From Nocardiopsis sp. FIRDI 009 (GTDB lineage: Bacteria > Actinomycetota > Actinomycetes > Streptosporangiales > Streptosporangiaceae): a DNA stretch of 64,000 bases. A program made the position numbers and the translations under genes. Position 1 is the first letter of the stretch. Each line of letters begins with the position of its first letter. This document shows positions 35,417-44,303 of the stretch, piece by piece. Location: positions 62,001-126,000 of the forward strand of contig NZ_QPNC01000024.1 in the NCBI RefSeq assembly GCF_003386285.1, written 5' to 3'. The notes beneath the pieces are model-generated. The model had not been told where the DNA came from. It saw nothing but the letters and a program-made list of their open reading frames with translations, and searched no databases.

Positions 35417-37291
35417 GTGCCCAGCGACCACCCCAGAGAGCAGGCGCGCGTCCCGGAGCCCGGGTCGGAGGCGCGTGAGGACCACCGTCGGCACATGGTC
35501 ATGCCGGAGGACGTGCTCGACACCTACGAGCGCGAGGAGCCGGACACCGAGCCGGAGACGGGGCTGGCGACGCTCCGGGATCCGAGCGACATCGGTGACG
35601 TGGGCACCGCCGACCGGGCCGGTCTGGAGGACGGCGACGAGATCGGCGGCACCGCGCACACCGCGCCGGGCAACGTCGCCCGATCGAGCGCCGTCATGGC
35701 GGTCGGCACGATCTGCTCGCGCGTGACGGGGTTCGTCCGCACGATCGTGCTGGCGGCGGCCATCGGCACCCAGCTGCTGGGCGACGCCTACCAGGTCGCG
35801 GGCATGGTCCCGTACATGGTCTACGACCTGCTCATCGGCGGTCTGCTGGCGAGCGTGTTCGTGCCGTTCCTGGTCAAGCGGCGCAGGCTGGACGCGGACG
35901 GCGGCGACCGGACCGAACAGCGGCTGGTCACGCTCATGCTGCTGGTCCTGTTCGCCGTCACGGCGGTGTCGGTGCTGGTCGCGGAGTGGTTCATCCGGAT
36001 CTACGCGGGCGGGTTCTCCGGCGCCCAGTACGACGTCTCGGTGATCCTCGCCCGGTACCTCGTCCTCCAGATCTTCTTCATCGGGGCGAGCGGTCTGGCG
36101 AGCGCCATGCTCAACGCCCGGCACCGGTTCGGCGCCCCGATGTGGGCACCGGTCCTGAACAACCTGGTCATCATCGGGATCTGCCTGTGGTTCCTGTCGA
36201 TCGCCGGTCCGGGCAGCACGCCCGAGGACCTGCTCGCCCACCCGTCCCGGATCGCCCTGCTGGGCCTGGGCACCGCGCTCGGCCAGGTCGTCCAGGCGGC
36301 CGTCCTGGTGTGGGCGCTGGCCTCGGCGGGGTTCCGCTGGCGACCGCGGCTGGACCTGCGGGGTTCCGGCCTGGGCGAGGCGGCCGGGGCCGCGTCGTGG
36401 ATGATGCTCTACATCGTCGTGGCCCAGGCCGGGGCGCTGGTCTCCACGAACGTGGCGACGCGGGCGGGCGCGGCGGCGGCCGGGCTCGGGTACGAGACGG
36501 GCTCGGGCATCGCGGCCTACAAGTTCGCGTCCATGCTGTTCCAACTGCCGTACGCGATCATCGCCGTGTCGGTGATCACGGCGCTCCTGCCGCGGATGAG
36601 CGAGCACGTGGCCGCGGGACGCAAGGACCAGGTCCGCTCGGACTTCTCCCGGGGGTTCCGGCTGTCGTCGGTGCTCATCGTCCCCATCTCGGTGGCGATG
36701 CTGGTCTTCGCCGTCCCGTTCTGCGTGATGATCTACGCCCAGGGCAGCACCAGCACGGCGGACGCGGAGGCGATCGGGCGCATCCTGATGGTCTTCGTCG
36801 TGATGCTGATCCCCTTCACGCTCTTCCAGCTCCAGATGCGGGTGTTCTACGCCCTGGGCGACACCCGGACCCCGGCGCTGGTGTCGATCCCGGCGGAGAC
36901 CGCGCACGCGACCACGGCGTTCGCCCTGCTGTGGTGGATGGAGCCGCAACACGTCGTCCTGTGGCTGCCCGTGCCGTACGGCCTCTACTACGTCATCGGT
37001 GCGATCATCATGTGGGGCCTGCTGCACCGGAGGCTCAACGGCCTGGACGGCCGCCGCACGGCGCTGGTCCTGGCCAAGCTGCACCTCGCCACCGTCCCCG
37101 CGGCTCTCCTCGGCTGGGCGATGATCCACGCGTTCCGGGGGCTGCCCGGTGACGTGTGGCCCGCCCTCGCCGCGATGGCCGCAGGTGGGGCGGGGGGCGC
37201 CGTCCTGTTCGTCCTCACCGCGAGAATCCTGAAAGTGACCGAAGTCACATCCTTCCTCGAATTGCTGAGAACCCGACTGCGACGTCGCTGA
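35417..37291 (+). CDS. murJ: Lipid II flippase MurJ (MviN), copy 2
   Basis: A 624-residue paralogue of the preceding gene with the same architecture: an acidic N-terminal tail of about 90 residues, then MAVGTICSRVTGFVRTIVLAAAIGTQLLGDAYQ and LLIGGLLASVFVPFLVKRRR. Both key arginines are kept, so both copies look functional. The GTG follows GGGAAGGA. The pair resembles a diverged tandem duplication; one copy may serve a specialised (sporulation or polar) site. Confidence 0.92.
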   Translation: MPSDHPREQARVPEPGSEAREDHRRHMVMPEDVLDTYEREEPDTEPETGLATLRDPSDIGDVGTADRAGLEDGDEIGGTAHTAPGNVARSSAVMAVGTICSRVTGFVRTIVLAAAIGTQLLGDAYQVAGMVPYMVYDLLIGGLLASVFVPFLVKRRRLDADGGDRTEQRLVTLMLLVLFAVTAVSVLVAEWFIRIYAGGFSGAQYDVSVILARYLVLQIFFIGASGLASAMLNARHRFGAPMWAPVLNNLVIIGICLWFLSIAGPGSTPEDLLAHPSRIALLGLGTALGQVVQAAVLVWALASAGFRWRPRLDLRGSGLGEAAGAASWMMLYIVVAQAGALVSTNVATRAGAAAAGLGYETGSGIAAYKFASMLFQLPYAIIAVSVITALLPRMSEHVAAGRKDQVRSDFSRGFRLSSVLIVPISVAMLVFAVPFCVMIYAQGSTSTADAEAIGRILMVFVVMLIPFTLFQLQMRVFYALGDTRTPALVSIPAETAHATTAFALLWWMEPQHVVLWLPVPYGLYYVIGAIIMWGLLHRRLNGLDGRRTALVLAKLHLATVPAALLGWAMIHAFRGLPGDVWPALAAMAAGGAGGAVLFVLTARILKVTEVTSFLELLRTRLRRR

Positions 37292-37343
37292 TCACCAGGA
37301 ATGGATGACGTTGGGTAGTCGATCCCCCGATCGCCCGAGAAGG

Positions 37344-37380
37344 TGAACAGTGCCCCCTTGTCCTCCAAAGATGCTGTTCA
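37344..37380. promoter_or_regulatory. Inverted repeat upstream of the pseudokinase gene
   Basis: TGAACAG at 37344-37350 and CTGTTCA at 37374-37380 form a 7-bp inverted repeat with a 23-bp spacer inside the 282-bp gap before the pseudokinase-sigM-rsmM genes. It is a possible operator; nothing identifies the regulator. Confidence 0.3.
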
Positions 37381-37573
37381 AGCGTCCTAGCATGGACTGG
37401 CATCGCTCAATCGACATAGCAACTTCCGACCGAGCTGCCCGAAGGGAGGCTGGGGACAGCAAGCAGGGCCGACACCCCCGCACGCGACACACCCCCGAAC
37501 CGGCACGCACCGCGTCCCGCGGCGCGGCGGTGGCACGCGTGAGCCGTCGGCACTGGCGCCCGTCACTCCCATC

Positions 37574-39169
37574 ATGAGCACCTTTCTGATCGAGCCCGGG
37601 GCGAAGCTGGCCAACCGGTACCGACTCGACCACGTCGTGAGCGAGACCGGTGGAGCGACCCGCTGGAAGGCCACCGACGAGACCCTCGCGCGCCCCGTCG
37701 GCGTGTGGACCTTCGCCGACGGCTTCCCGCGCACCTCCGAGGTCGTCCGCGCCGCCCGTGCCACCAGCCGCATCCCCGACGCCCGCGTCACGCAGGTCTT
37801 CGACGCCGACGACTCCGCCCCCACCCCCTACGTCGTCGAGGAGTGGGTCACCGGCTCCTCCCTCGCCGACCTCATCGCCCAGGGCCCGATGGAGCCCGAG
37901 CGCGCCGCCGGTCTCGTCGCCGAGGCCGCCGAGGCGATCGCCGCCGCGCACACGGGCGGCCTGCACCACCTGTGCCTCACCCCCGCCAAGCTCATGTGGA
38001 GCAGCGGCGGCGCGGTGAAGGTCGTCGGAATCGGGGTGGACGCCGCCCTGCTGGGCGCGAACGTCGCCGACCCCGGCGCCGTCGACGCCCAGGGACTGGG
38101 CAACCTGCTGTACGCCGCGCTCACCGGCCGCTGGCCCGGCGGCCCGCAGGACGGCCTCCCTCCCGCGCCCCAGGGCCCGGCAGGCCCCTATCCCCCCGCG
38201 CAGGTGCGGACGGGGCTCACCGAACCCCTCGCCACCATCACCACCCGGGCGGCCCTGCCGCACCTGGCCGGTCAGATGGTGCCCGGAGCGCCGATCACCT
38301 CGCCCGCGGCGCTGTGCGCCGAGCTGGCCGAGGTGCCGCGGCTCATCCCACTCCCCGTCACCCCGGCCGAACCCGCTCCGCAGCCCGAGCCGGGCACCTC
38401 CCGCCGGACGGGTGAGTTCGAGCCGACGGGCCCCCGCCGCAGCGCCAGGAACGGGGCGGCGCCGCGCCCCCCGGAACGCTCCACGCAGGGTCGGGGCGCG
38501 GCGGCCGAGCGCCGTCAGCCCACCCGGATGGAGGAGCGCGACGCGCGCGCCCAGGGATCGTTCAGGAAGGTCCTCATCGGCGTGGTCGCGCTGGTGGTGT
38601 TCGCCGCCGTGGTCGTGGGCGCGTGGACGGTCGGTTCGATGATGAGCTCCGGCGGGGAGGAACCGCCGCCGGACGCGCAGCCCTCCGAGAGCACCTCGGA
38701 CGGCCCCGAGCTGGTGGCTCTGGAGCCCACCGCGGCCGACGGCTTCGACCCGCTCGGTGACGGCAGCGAGCACGGCGACAACGCGCAGCGGGCCATCGAC
38801 GGCGACCCCGGGGGCGAGCCCTGGAAGACCGAGGGCTACTTCGACCAGCTCGGCGTGGAGAAGTCCGGCGTGGGCCTGCTGGTGGACCTCGGCTCCAGCC
38901 GGGAGGTCCACGAGGTGGTCCTCGACGTACCCGCCAGCGACTACGGTGTGCAGATCCGGATCGGCGACAACCGTGAGGTCGACGACCCGGCCGGTCTGGA
39001 CGCCGACCTGCCCTCCCACTGGGAGGGGACGGTGAACGACTCGGAGACCATTAGCATCGAGGGCGGTGTTACGGGCCGGTACGTCGTGGTGTGGTTCACC
39101 GAGCTTCCCACGGACGGGGACCGCTACCGCGGCGCCGTCAACCAGGTCGAGATCCGAGGTGTGGCCTAG
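37574..39169 (+). CDS. Membrane pseudokinase of the MurJ neighbourhood
   Basis: A 531-residue protein. Residues 13-255 have a Ser/Thr kinase fold (KLANRYRLDHVVSETGGATRWKATD...) but the catalytic residues are gone: the ATP-lysine strand reads VGVWTF, the HRD loop HLCLTPAKLMW (132-142) and the DFG site VGIG (151-154). A disordered Pro/Arg linker, one membrane helix (333-355) and an extracellular beta-rich discoidin-like domain (ATTEPWKTEGYF-like, LGSSREVHEVVLDV) follow. In mycobacteria a comparable pseudokinase is fused to MurJ and binds an FHA protein; here it is a separate gene. Confidence 0.85.
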   Translation: MSTFLIEPGAKLANRYRLDHVVSETGGATRWKATDETLARPVGVWTFADGFPRTSEVVRAARATSRIPDARVTQVFDADDSAPTPYVVEEWVTGSSLADLIAQGPMEPERAAGLVAEAAEAIAAAHTGGLHHLCLTPAKLMWSSGGAVKVVGIGVDAALLGANVADPGAVDAQGLGNLLYAALTGRWPGGPQDGLPPAPQGPAGPYPPAQVRTGLTEPLATITTRAALPHLAGQMVPGAPITSPAALCAELAEVPRLIPLPVTPAEPAPQPEPGTSRRTGEFEPTGPRRSARNGAAPRPPERSTQGRGAAAERRQPTRMEERDARAQGSFRKVLIGVVALVVFAAVVVGAWTVGSMMSSGGEEPPPDAQPSESTSDGPELVALEPTAADGFDPLGDGSEHGDNAQRAIDGDPGGEPWKTEGYFDQLGVEKSGVGLLVDLGSSREVHEVVLDVPASDYGVQIRIGDNREVDDPAGLDADLPSHWEGTVNDSETISIEGGVTGRYVVVWFTELPTDGDRYRGAVNQVEIRGVA

Positions 39170-39194
39170 GTGCGGAGATACGTGAGCTGAACTG

Positions 39195-39821
39195 ATGGAC
39201 GCGGTCCAGGAGCTCCCCGACAAGGAGCTGTTGACGAGGCACGCTCAGGGTGACGACCAGGCCTTCGGGGTCCTGGTACACCGTCACCGTGAGCGCCTCT
39301 GGGCTGTGTCCGTCCGGATGATGGGCGACCCCGAGGAGGCCTCGGACGCCCTCCAGGACGCCTTCCTGTCCGCGTTCCGCGCCGCCGACCGTTTCCGGGG
39401 CGAGGCCCAGGTGAGCACCTGGCTGCACCGGATCGTGGTCAACGCCTGCCACGACCGCCTGCGCCGCCGCAAGGTGCGCCCGGCCACCCCGACCGAGGAC
39501 GACACCCTCGACGTGATGTCCAACGAACGCCTGGGGCGTCTGGGCGGGCCTCCCGACCACGCCTCGCAGACCGAGTCACGGCTCGACGTGCAGGCCGCGC
39601 TGGAGCAGCTGCCGCTGGACCAGCGCCTGGCGCTCACGCTCGTGGACATGCTCGGCTACCGGGTGGAGGAGGCCGCCCGGATCCTCGACGTGGCCGCGGG
39701 AACGGTGAAGAGCAGGTGCGCGCGGGGCCGCGCGAAACTTCTTCCCTCTCTGGCCCATCTGAGGAACCCTCAGCCTCCGCCAGACGTCACATCTGGGAGA
39801 GGAGGTGCCAACCCATCGTGA
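39195..39821 (+). CDS. sigM: ECF sigma factor SigM
   Basis: A 208-residue group 4 sigma factor with region 2 (FGVLVHRHRERLWAVSVRMMGDPEEASDALQDAFLSAFRAADRF) and region 4 (EQLPLDQRLALTLVDMLGYRVEEAARILDVAAGTVKSRCARGRAKL). Position before trxB/trxA and after murJ matches actinobacterial sigM, linked to envelope and disulfide stress in relatives. Its TGA overlaps the anti-sigma GTG by four bases, and it starts 25 bp after the pseudokinase, so the three genes may form one operon. Confidence 0.92.
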   Translation: MDAVQELPDKELLTRHAQGDDQAFGVLVHRHRERLWAVSVRMMGDPEEASDALQDAFLSAFRAADRFRGEAQVSTWLHRIVVNACHDRLRRRKVRPATPTEDDTLDVMSNERLGRLGGPPDHASQTESRLDVQAALEQLPLDQRLALTLVDMLGYRVEEAARILDVAAGTVKSRCARGRAKLLPSLAHLRNPQPPPDVTSGRGGANPS

Positions 39822-40723
39822 CGCCCCACCCGGACGCGGAGGCACTCGCCTTCCTCGCCGAGGACCTGCTCGACCCCTCCGAGGAACGCACCGTCACCGC
39901 CCACATCCAAACCTGTGCCACGTGCGCCGCCACCCTGGACGAACTCACGGGCGTGTCCCGCGTCCTCGCCGCCACCCCGGCTCCCGAACTGCCGCAGGAC
40001 GTCGCCGACCTCCTCGACCGGCGCATCGCGGACGCCGTGCGTGAACGCGCCGAGCGGGGGCCCGACACCGAACCCACCGACCCGGTGCCGGCGGAGCACC
40101 CCTCCGCCGACGCCGCCGTGGTCCCCCTCGCCGCGGCGCGCCGCCGGCGTTCCTCCAACGGTCTGCCCAGGCTCCTGGCGGCGGCCGCCGCCGCGGTCTT
40201 CGTCGTCGGCGGGGGCGTCGCCGTCGTCAACGGCGTACTCTCGGGCGGCGAGGACGCGATGCAGGGCGCCACTCCGCTGCTGGAGATGGAGGACGCCCCC
40301 GACGACGGGGAGGCCGCCCTGGCCTACGCGCCGGAGGTGGTGCGCAGCGGGACGGTCTACACCGCCGCCGCGCTCGACGAGCAGGCGGCCCGGACCCTCG
40401 GACACGCGTCGGTCGGCGACGCCGAGGCGCCGTCCGACGGCGGAGCCCAGCCCGACGGCGGGGCCGCGGGCGGGGCGGCCGTGCTGGAGGAGCGGTCCCT
40501 CACACCCGCCGTCGAACGCTGCTCCGATCTGCTGGAGGAGGAGTTCGGCACCCGGGTCGACCTGGTCGACGACGCCTTCTACGGCGCCGACGCCGAGCCC
40601 GCCTGGGTCCTGTACGCGCGGCAGGGCGATCGGTTCGACGTGTTCGTGGTCGATCCGCGCTGCGCCCAGAACGGCGACGTCGAGCCCAGCGTCCTGGACC
40701 GGACGACCGTCGACGCCCCCTGA
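39818..40723 (+). CDS. rsmM: Zinc-binding anti-sigma factor for SigM
   Basis: A 301-residue ZAS-type anti-sigma factor: His29-x3-Cys33-x2-Cys36 (HIQTCATC) at the N-terminus, a membrane helix around residues 115-140 (LLAAAAAAVFVVGGGVAVV), and a long extracytoplasmic domain with two Cys (ERCSDL, DPRCAQ). GTG 39818 overlaps the sigM stop (GTGA) and follows GGAGG. It should hold SigM at the membrane and release it on a stress signal. Gene name by position. Confidence 0.88.
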   Translation: MTPHPDAEALAFLAEDLLDPSEERTVTAHIQTCATCAATLDELTGVSRVLAATPAPELPQDVADLLDRRIADAVRERAERGPDTEPTDPVPAEHPSADAAVVPLAAARRRRSSNGLPRLLAAAAAAVFVVGGGVAVVNGVLSGGEDAMQGATPLLEMEDAPDDGEAALAYAPEVVRSGTVYTAAALDEQAARTLGHASVGDAEAPSDGGAQPDGGAAGGAAVLEERSLTPAVERCSDLLEEEFGTRVDLVDDAFYGADAEPAWVLYARQGDRFDVFVVDPRCAQNGDVEPSVLDRTTVDAP

Positions 40724-40744
40724 CCCCTCCGTTCCGTCCCCGGG

Positions 40745-41446
40745 TCAGTCCCCGCCTCCGGGGCGGACCAGCCCGCTCTCGTAGGCGATCACCACCAGGC
40801 CGACCCGGTCGCGGGCCCCGAGCTTGCTCAGCACCCGCCCCACGTGGGTGCGGGCGGTCGCGGGGCTCAGATGCAGCCGCGCCCCGATCTCCTGGTTGGA
40901 CATCCCCCGCCCGACCAGGGCCAGGACCTCGCGCTCGCGATCGGTGAGCACGTCCAGCCGTGCCGACGCCTCGGGCGCGACGGTGGTGTCGCAGAGCCGC
41001 TCGATCACCCGGCGGGTGACCCCCGGCGACAGCAGCGCCTCGCCCCGGGCCACGGTACGCACCGCCTCCCGCAGCGCGCGCGGTTCGGCGTCCTTGAGCA
41101 GGAAACCGGAGGCGCCCAGCCGCAGTGCGCTGAAGACGTTGTCGTCCTCCCCGAAGGTGGTGAGCACGACCACCCGGGTGTCGACGTGTCGGCCCGTGTC
41201 GGCTCGTCGATCCGTCGACGTGTCGACACGGCGCCGCTCCAACTCCCGGAGGACGGCGAGCCCGTCCACGGACGGCATCTGCAGGTCGAGCAGGACCACG
41301 TCCGGCCGCAGCCGGGCGATGTCGGCCAGGGCGGCGCGGCCGTCCCCGGACTCCCCCACCACCTCGACGCCCTCGTCCCGTTCCAGGAGTGAACGCACCC
41401 CCGCGCGAACGAGGGGCTGGTCATCGACGAGCAGGACGCGGATCAC
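40745..41446 (-). CDS. NarL/FixJ-family response regulator
   Basis: A 233-residue regulator: receiver domain with DD at 8-9, phospho-acceptor Asp54 (VLLDLQM), Lys in FLLKDAE, and a C-terminal LuxR HTH (LTDREREVLALVGRGMSNQEIGARLHLSPATARTHVGRVLSKL). Its GTG/ATG overlaps the kinase stop by four bases. Odd: residues 72-90 (RRVDTSTDRRADTGRHVDT) are an insertion in the alpha3-beta4 loop encoded by imperfect GTGTCGAC repeats (plus strand about 41179-41230). Confidence 0.92.
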   Translation of the reverse strand: MIRVLLVDDQPLVRAGVRSLLERDEGVEVVGESGDGRAALADIARLRPDVVLLDLQMPSVDGLAVLRELERRRVDTSTDRRADTGRHVDTRVVVLTTFGEDDNVFSALRLGASGFLLKDAEPRALREAVRTVARGEALLSPGVTRRVIERLCDTTVAPEASARLDVLTDREREVLALVGRGMSNQEIGARLHLSPATARTHVGRVLSKLGARDRVGLVVIAYESGLVRPGGGD

Positions 41447-42600
41447 CGGTCTCCCCCGAGCGGCAGCCGGGCACGCACCCGGAACCCGCCCCCGGGAGCG
41501 GGCCCGGCCGCCACCGTCCCGCCGACCATGCGGACCCGCTCCCGCATGCCCGCCAGACCGCTGCCCCGAGACGGGTCCTCGGTCCGTCCCCCGCCGTCGT
41601 CGGTCACCACCACGTCCAACTCCTCACCCTCACGTGTGAACACCACCCGGGCGCGGTTCGCCGCCGCGTGCCGGAGCGTGTTGGTCAACGCCTCCTGGGC
41701 GATCCGGAAGGCGGTGGCGTCGACCAGGGCCGGGATCTCGCCCGCCCTCGGGACGCCCTCCACCCGCACCTCGACCCCGGCCGCCCGGACCGGCGCCACG
41801 AGCTCGTCCAGACGGGCGAGGGAGGCCACGCGTCCTCCGTCGGGGTCACCGCCCCGCAACGCGCGCACGGTCGCGCGCATCTCGCCGAGGGCGGCACGGG
41901 AGGCCTGACGGACGTGCCCGAGTTCGGCGCGGGCCCCGTCGACGTCCGCCGGAACGTCGTCGAGCGCCTCGGCGGCCACGGCCGCGTGCAGGGAGACCAC
42001 GGAGAGGTGGTGGCCGACCGCGTCGTGCAGGTCGCGGGCGATCCGGGTGCGTTCGAGCGCCACGATCTCCGCCGCCTCCGCCGCGCGCGCCTGCGCGTCC
42101 AGGGCCGCGATCCGCGCCCGCTGCCCCTCCGCCCGGAACCGCTGCCACCGGACGTGTCCGAGAGCGGTGGCGGCGCCCATGATCGCCACGCTGGAGGCCA
42201 GTTCGTACCCCAGCAGGTAGGCGGGGTCGGTCCCCTGGCCGAGCCGGGCCAGGGTGGAGACGAGCAGCAACGCGGAGGCCGACCCCACGGACCAGGCGGT
42301 CCGCCCCGCCTCGGCCGCGGAGTACAGGGCCGCCGCGGCCGGCACGGCCAGGCCGATGGTCGGCAGGTCGAGCACGTAGTTGATGACGATGAGCACCGAG
42401 GTGGCCAGCACGACCGGGACCGGCCACCGCCTCCGGACGAGCATGAGGCCGCCGAGGGTCGCCGCCAGCGCGTACGCGAGGGGGGTGAGGTTCCCGGTCC
42501 CGGTGACGTCGGCCCCGGCCGCGATCGCCACCACGGCGAAGACCGCGATCCCGAGGAGGGCGTCGACGATGACGTCCCGGCGGCCGGACTGACGTGTCAT
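41443..42600 (-). CDS. Sensor histidine kinase of the NarL-type (HisKA_3) family
   Basis: A 385-residue kinase. About five N-terminal membrane helices replace a distinct sensor domain; the dimerisation helix has the phospho-acceptor His in ERTRIARDLHDAVGHHLSVV; the ATPase domain has QEALTNTLRHAAANRARV and VTDDGGG...GSGLAGMRERV. Co-transcribed with the response regulator. Signal unknown; such pairs next to membrane genes often sense envelope perturbation. Confidence 0.92.
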   Translation of the reverse strand: MTRQSGRRDVIVDALLGIAVFAVVAIAAGADVTGTGNLTPLAYALAATLGGLMLVRRRWPVPVVLATSVLIVINYVLDLPTIGLAVPAAAALYSAAEAGRTAWSVGSASALLLVSTLARLGQGTDPAYLLGYELASSVAIMGAATALGHVRWQRFRAEGQRARIAALDAQARAAEAAEIVALERTRIARDLHDAVGHHLSVVSLHAAVAAEALDDVPADVDGARAELGHVRQASRAALGEMRATVRALRGGDPDGGRVASLARLDELVAPVRAAGVEVRVEGVPRAGEIPALVDATAFRIAQEALTNTLRHAAANRARVVFTREGEELDVVVTDDGGGRTEDPSRGSGLAGMRERVRMVGGTVAAGPAPGGGFRVRARLPLGGDR

Positions 42601-42781
42601 GCGAGGATTCTACGGATCCCGGCCCCCGCCGTCCGGAGCCCCCCACCCATACCCCACCCCCGTACGCTGCGGCGATGTCCGACCGGGAATGCGGTGCGCC
42701 TACCATCGGTTGTGACTAACCGACTTTCCCCTGGGGTCACGTCCGTGGCCAGGGCAGCGACTGTGTGAAGGGCCTACGAGC

Positions 42782-43714
42782 GTGAGTGACGTCCGCAATG
42801 TCATCATCATCGGTTCCGGTCCCGCGGGGTACACCGCGGCCGTCTACGCCGCGCGCGCCGAACTGCGACCCCTGGTGTTCGAGGGCTCCATCACCGCGGG
42901 CGGCGCGCTCATGAACACGACCGACGTCGAGAACTTCCCCGGGTTCCCCGACGGCATCATGGGACCCGACCTGATGGACAACCTCCGCAAGCAGGCCGAG
43001 CGCTTCGGCGCCGAGCTGGTCCCCGACGACGTCACCGAGGTCGATCTCACCAAGCCGGTCAAGGAGGTCGTCGCGGGCGGCGAGACCTTCCTCGCCCACA
43101 CGGTGATCCTGGCCACCGGCTCCGGCTACCGCGAGCTGGGCGTGCCCGGGGAGAAGGAGCTGTCCGGCCGCGGCACCTCGTGGTGCGCCACCTGCGACGG
43201 CTTCTTCTTCCGCGACCAGGACATCGCGGTCGTCGGCGGTGGCGACACCGCCATGGAGGAGGCGCTGTTCCTCACCCGCTTCGCCAAGTCCGTGACGGTG
43301 GTCCACCGCCGCGACCAGCTGCGCGCCAGCAAGATCATGGCCGAACGCGCCCAGGCCAACGAGAAGATCTCGTTCGTGTGGAACACCGAGGTCGTCGAGG
43401 TGCTCGGGGAGAAGAGCGTCACCGGCCTGAAGGTCGTCAACAACCAGACCGACGAGACCAGCACGCTCGACGTCACCGGCGTCTTCATCGCGATCGGCCA
43501 CGACCCGCGCGTGGAGCTGTTCAACAAGCAGGTCGAGCTGGACGAGGAGGGCTACGTCAAGGTCGACGCCCCGTCCACCCGCACCAACCTCGACGGTGTC
43601 TTCGCCGCCGGTGACGTGGTCGACCACCAGTACCGCCAGGCGATCACGGCCGCCGGGACCGGCTGCGCCGCCGCCCTGGACGCCGAGCGCCACCTCGCCG
43701 AGATGGGGAACTGA
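42782..43714 (+). CDS. trxB: Thioredoxin reductase
   Basis: A 310-residue NADPH-dependent flavoenzyme. FAD site GSGPAG (11-16), redox pair Cys135-Ala-Thr-Cys138, NADPH site VVGGGDTAMEEA, and the C-terminal TNLDGVFAAGDV. GTG 42782 start. It reduces the TrxA encoded 56 bp downstream; its place next to sigM fits disulfide-stress control seen in relatives. Confidence 0.97.
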   Translation: MSDVRNVIIIGSGPAGYTAAVYAARAELRPLVFEGSITAGGALMNTTDVENFPGFPDGIMGPDLMDNLRKQAERFGAELVPDDVTEVDLTKPVKEVVAGGETFLAHTVILATGSGYRELGVPGEKELSGRGTSWCATCDGFFFRDQDIAVVGGGDTAMEEALFLTRFAKSVTVVHRRDQLRASKIMAERAQANEKISFVWNTEVVEVLGEKSVTGLKVVNNQTDETSTLDVTGVFIAIGHDPRVELFNKQVELDEEGYVKVDAPSTRTNLDGVFAAGDVVDHQYRQAITAAGTGCAAALDAERHLAEMGN

Positions 43715-43770
43715 GCCCCGAGTCCCGGCCCGTCCAGCCCGCCCCCGGTCTCACCGAACCAAGGAGCACC

Positions 43771-44094
43771 ATGTCCACTCTCAAGCACGTCACCGACGCG
43801 TCCTTCAAGGACGACGTCCTGTCCAGCGACAAGCCGGTCCTCGTCGACTTCTGGGCGAGCTGGTGCGGTCCCTGCAAGCAGATGGAGCCGGTCCTGGAGA
43901 AGCTGGCGGCGGCCCACGGGGACAAGATCGAGGTCGTCAAGCTCAACACCGAGGAGAACGCCGACACTCCTCGCGAGTACAACGTCCTCTCCCTGCCGAC
44001 GATGAACCTCTACAAGGACGGTGAGGTCGTCAAGCAGATCATCGGCGCCAAGCCGCTGCGCCTGCTAGAGAAGGAGCTCGCCGACTTCCTGTGA
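43771..44094 (+). CDS. trxA: Thioredoxin
   Basis: A 107-residue thioredoxin with the active site Trp31-Cys32-Gly-Pro-Cys35 and the cis-Pro region SLPTMNLYKDGE. ATG 43771 follows AAGGAG. A strong terminator follows at 44110. Confidence 0.97.
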   Translation: MSTLKHVTDASFKDDVLSSDKPVLVDFWASWCGPCKQMEPVLEKLAAAHGDKIEVVKLNTEENADTPREYNVLSLPTMNLYKDGEVVKQIIGAKPLRLLEKELADFL

Positions 44095-44109
44095 CCGGCG
44101 AAGCGAGAC

Positions 44110-44142
44110 GGAAGGCCCCCAGGGCGACCCTGGGGGCCTTCC
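44110..44142. terminator. Bidirectional terminator between trxA and parB
   Basis: A perfect 15-bp stem (arms 44110-44124 and 44128-44142, loop CGA) lies 16 bp after the trxA stop. As trxA and parB converge, it can serve both. Confidence 0.85.
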
Positions 44143-44283
44143 GCCGTCACGGGCACCCCTGGGGTCCACCGCTCACCCCTGGGAGCCCCCACGGCCCCCA
44201 CGGCCACCACGCGCCCCCCGAGGGCGCCCGAACAGCCCGCCGCCCCGTGCGCGGACTCGACGTCCGGCCGGGGCGGCGGGCGA

Positions 44284-44299
44284 TGTTTCACGTGAAACA
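44284..44299. promoter_or_regulatory. parS site 1
   Basis: Perfect TGTTTCACGTGAAACA, the ParB-binding palindrome, five bases after the parB stop codon region. Confidence 0.95.
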
Positions 44300-44303
44300 G
44301 GGG

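Noticed and set aside
33485..37129. Long minus-strand frame antisense to both murJ genes
   Set aside because: Low-complexity His/Arg/Asp-rich shadow translation of the GC-rich murJ genes.
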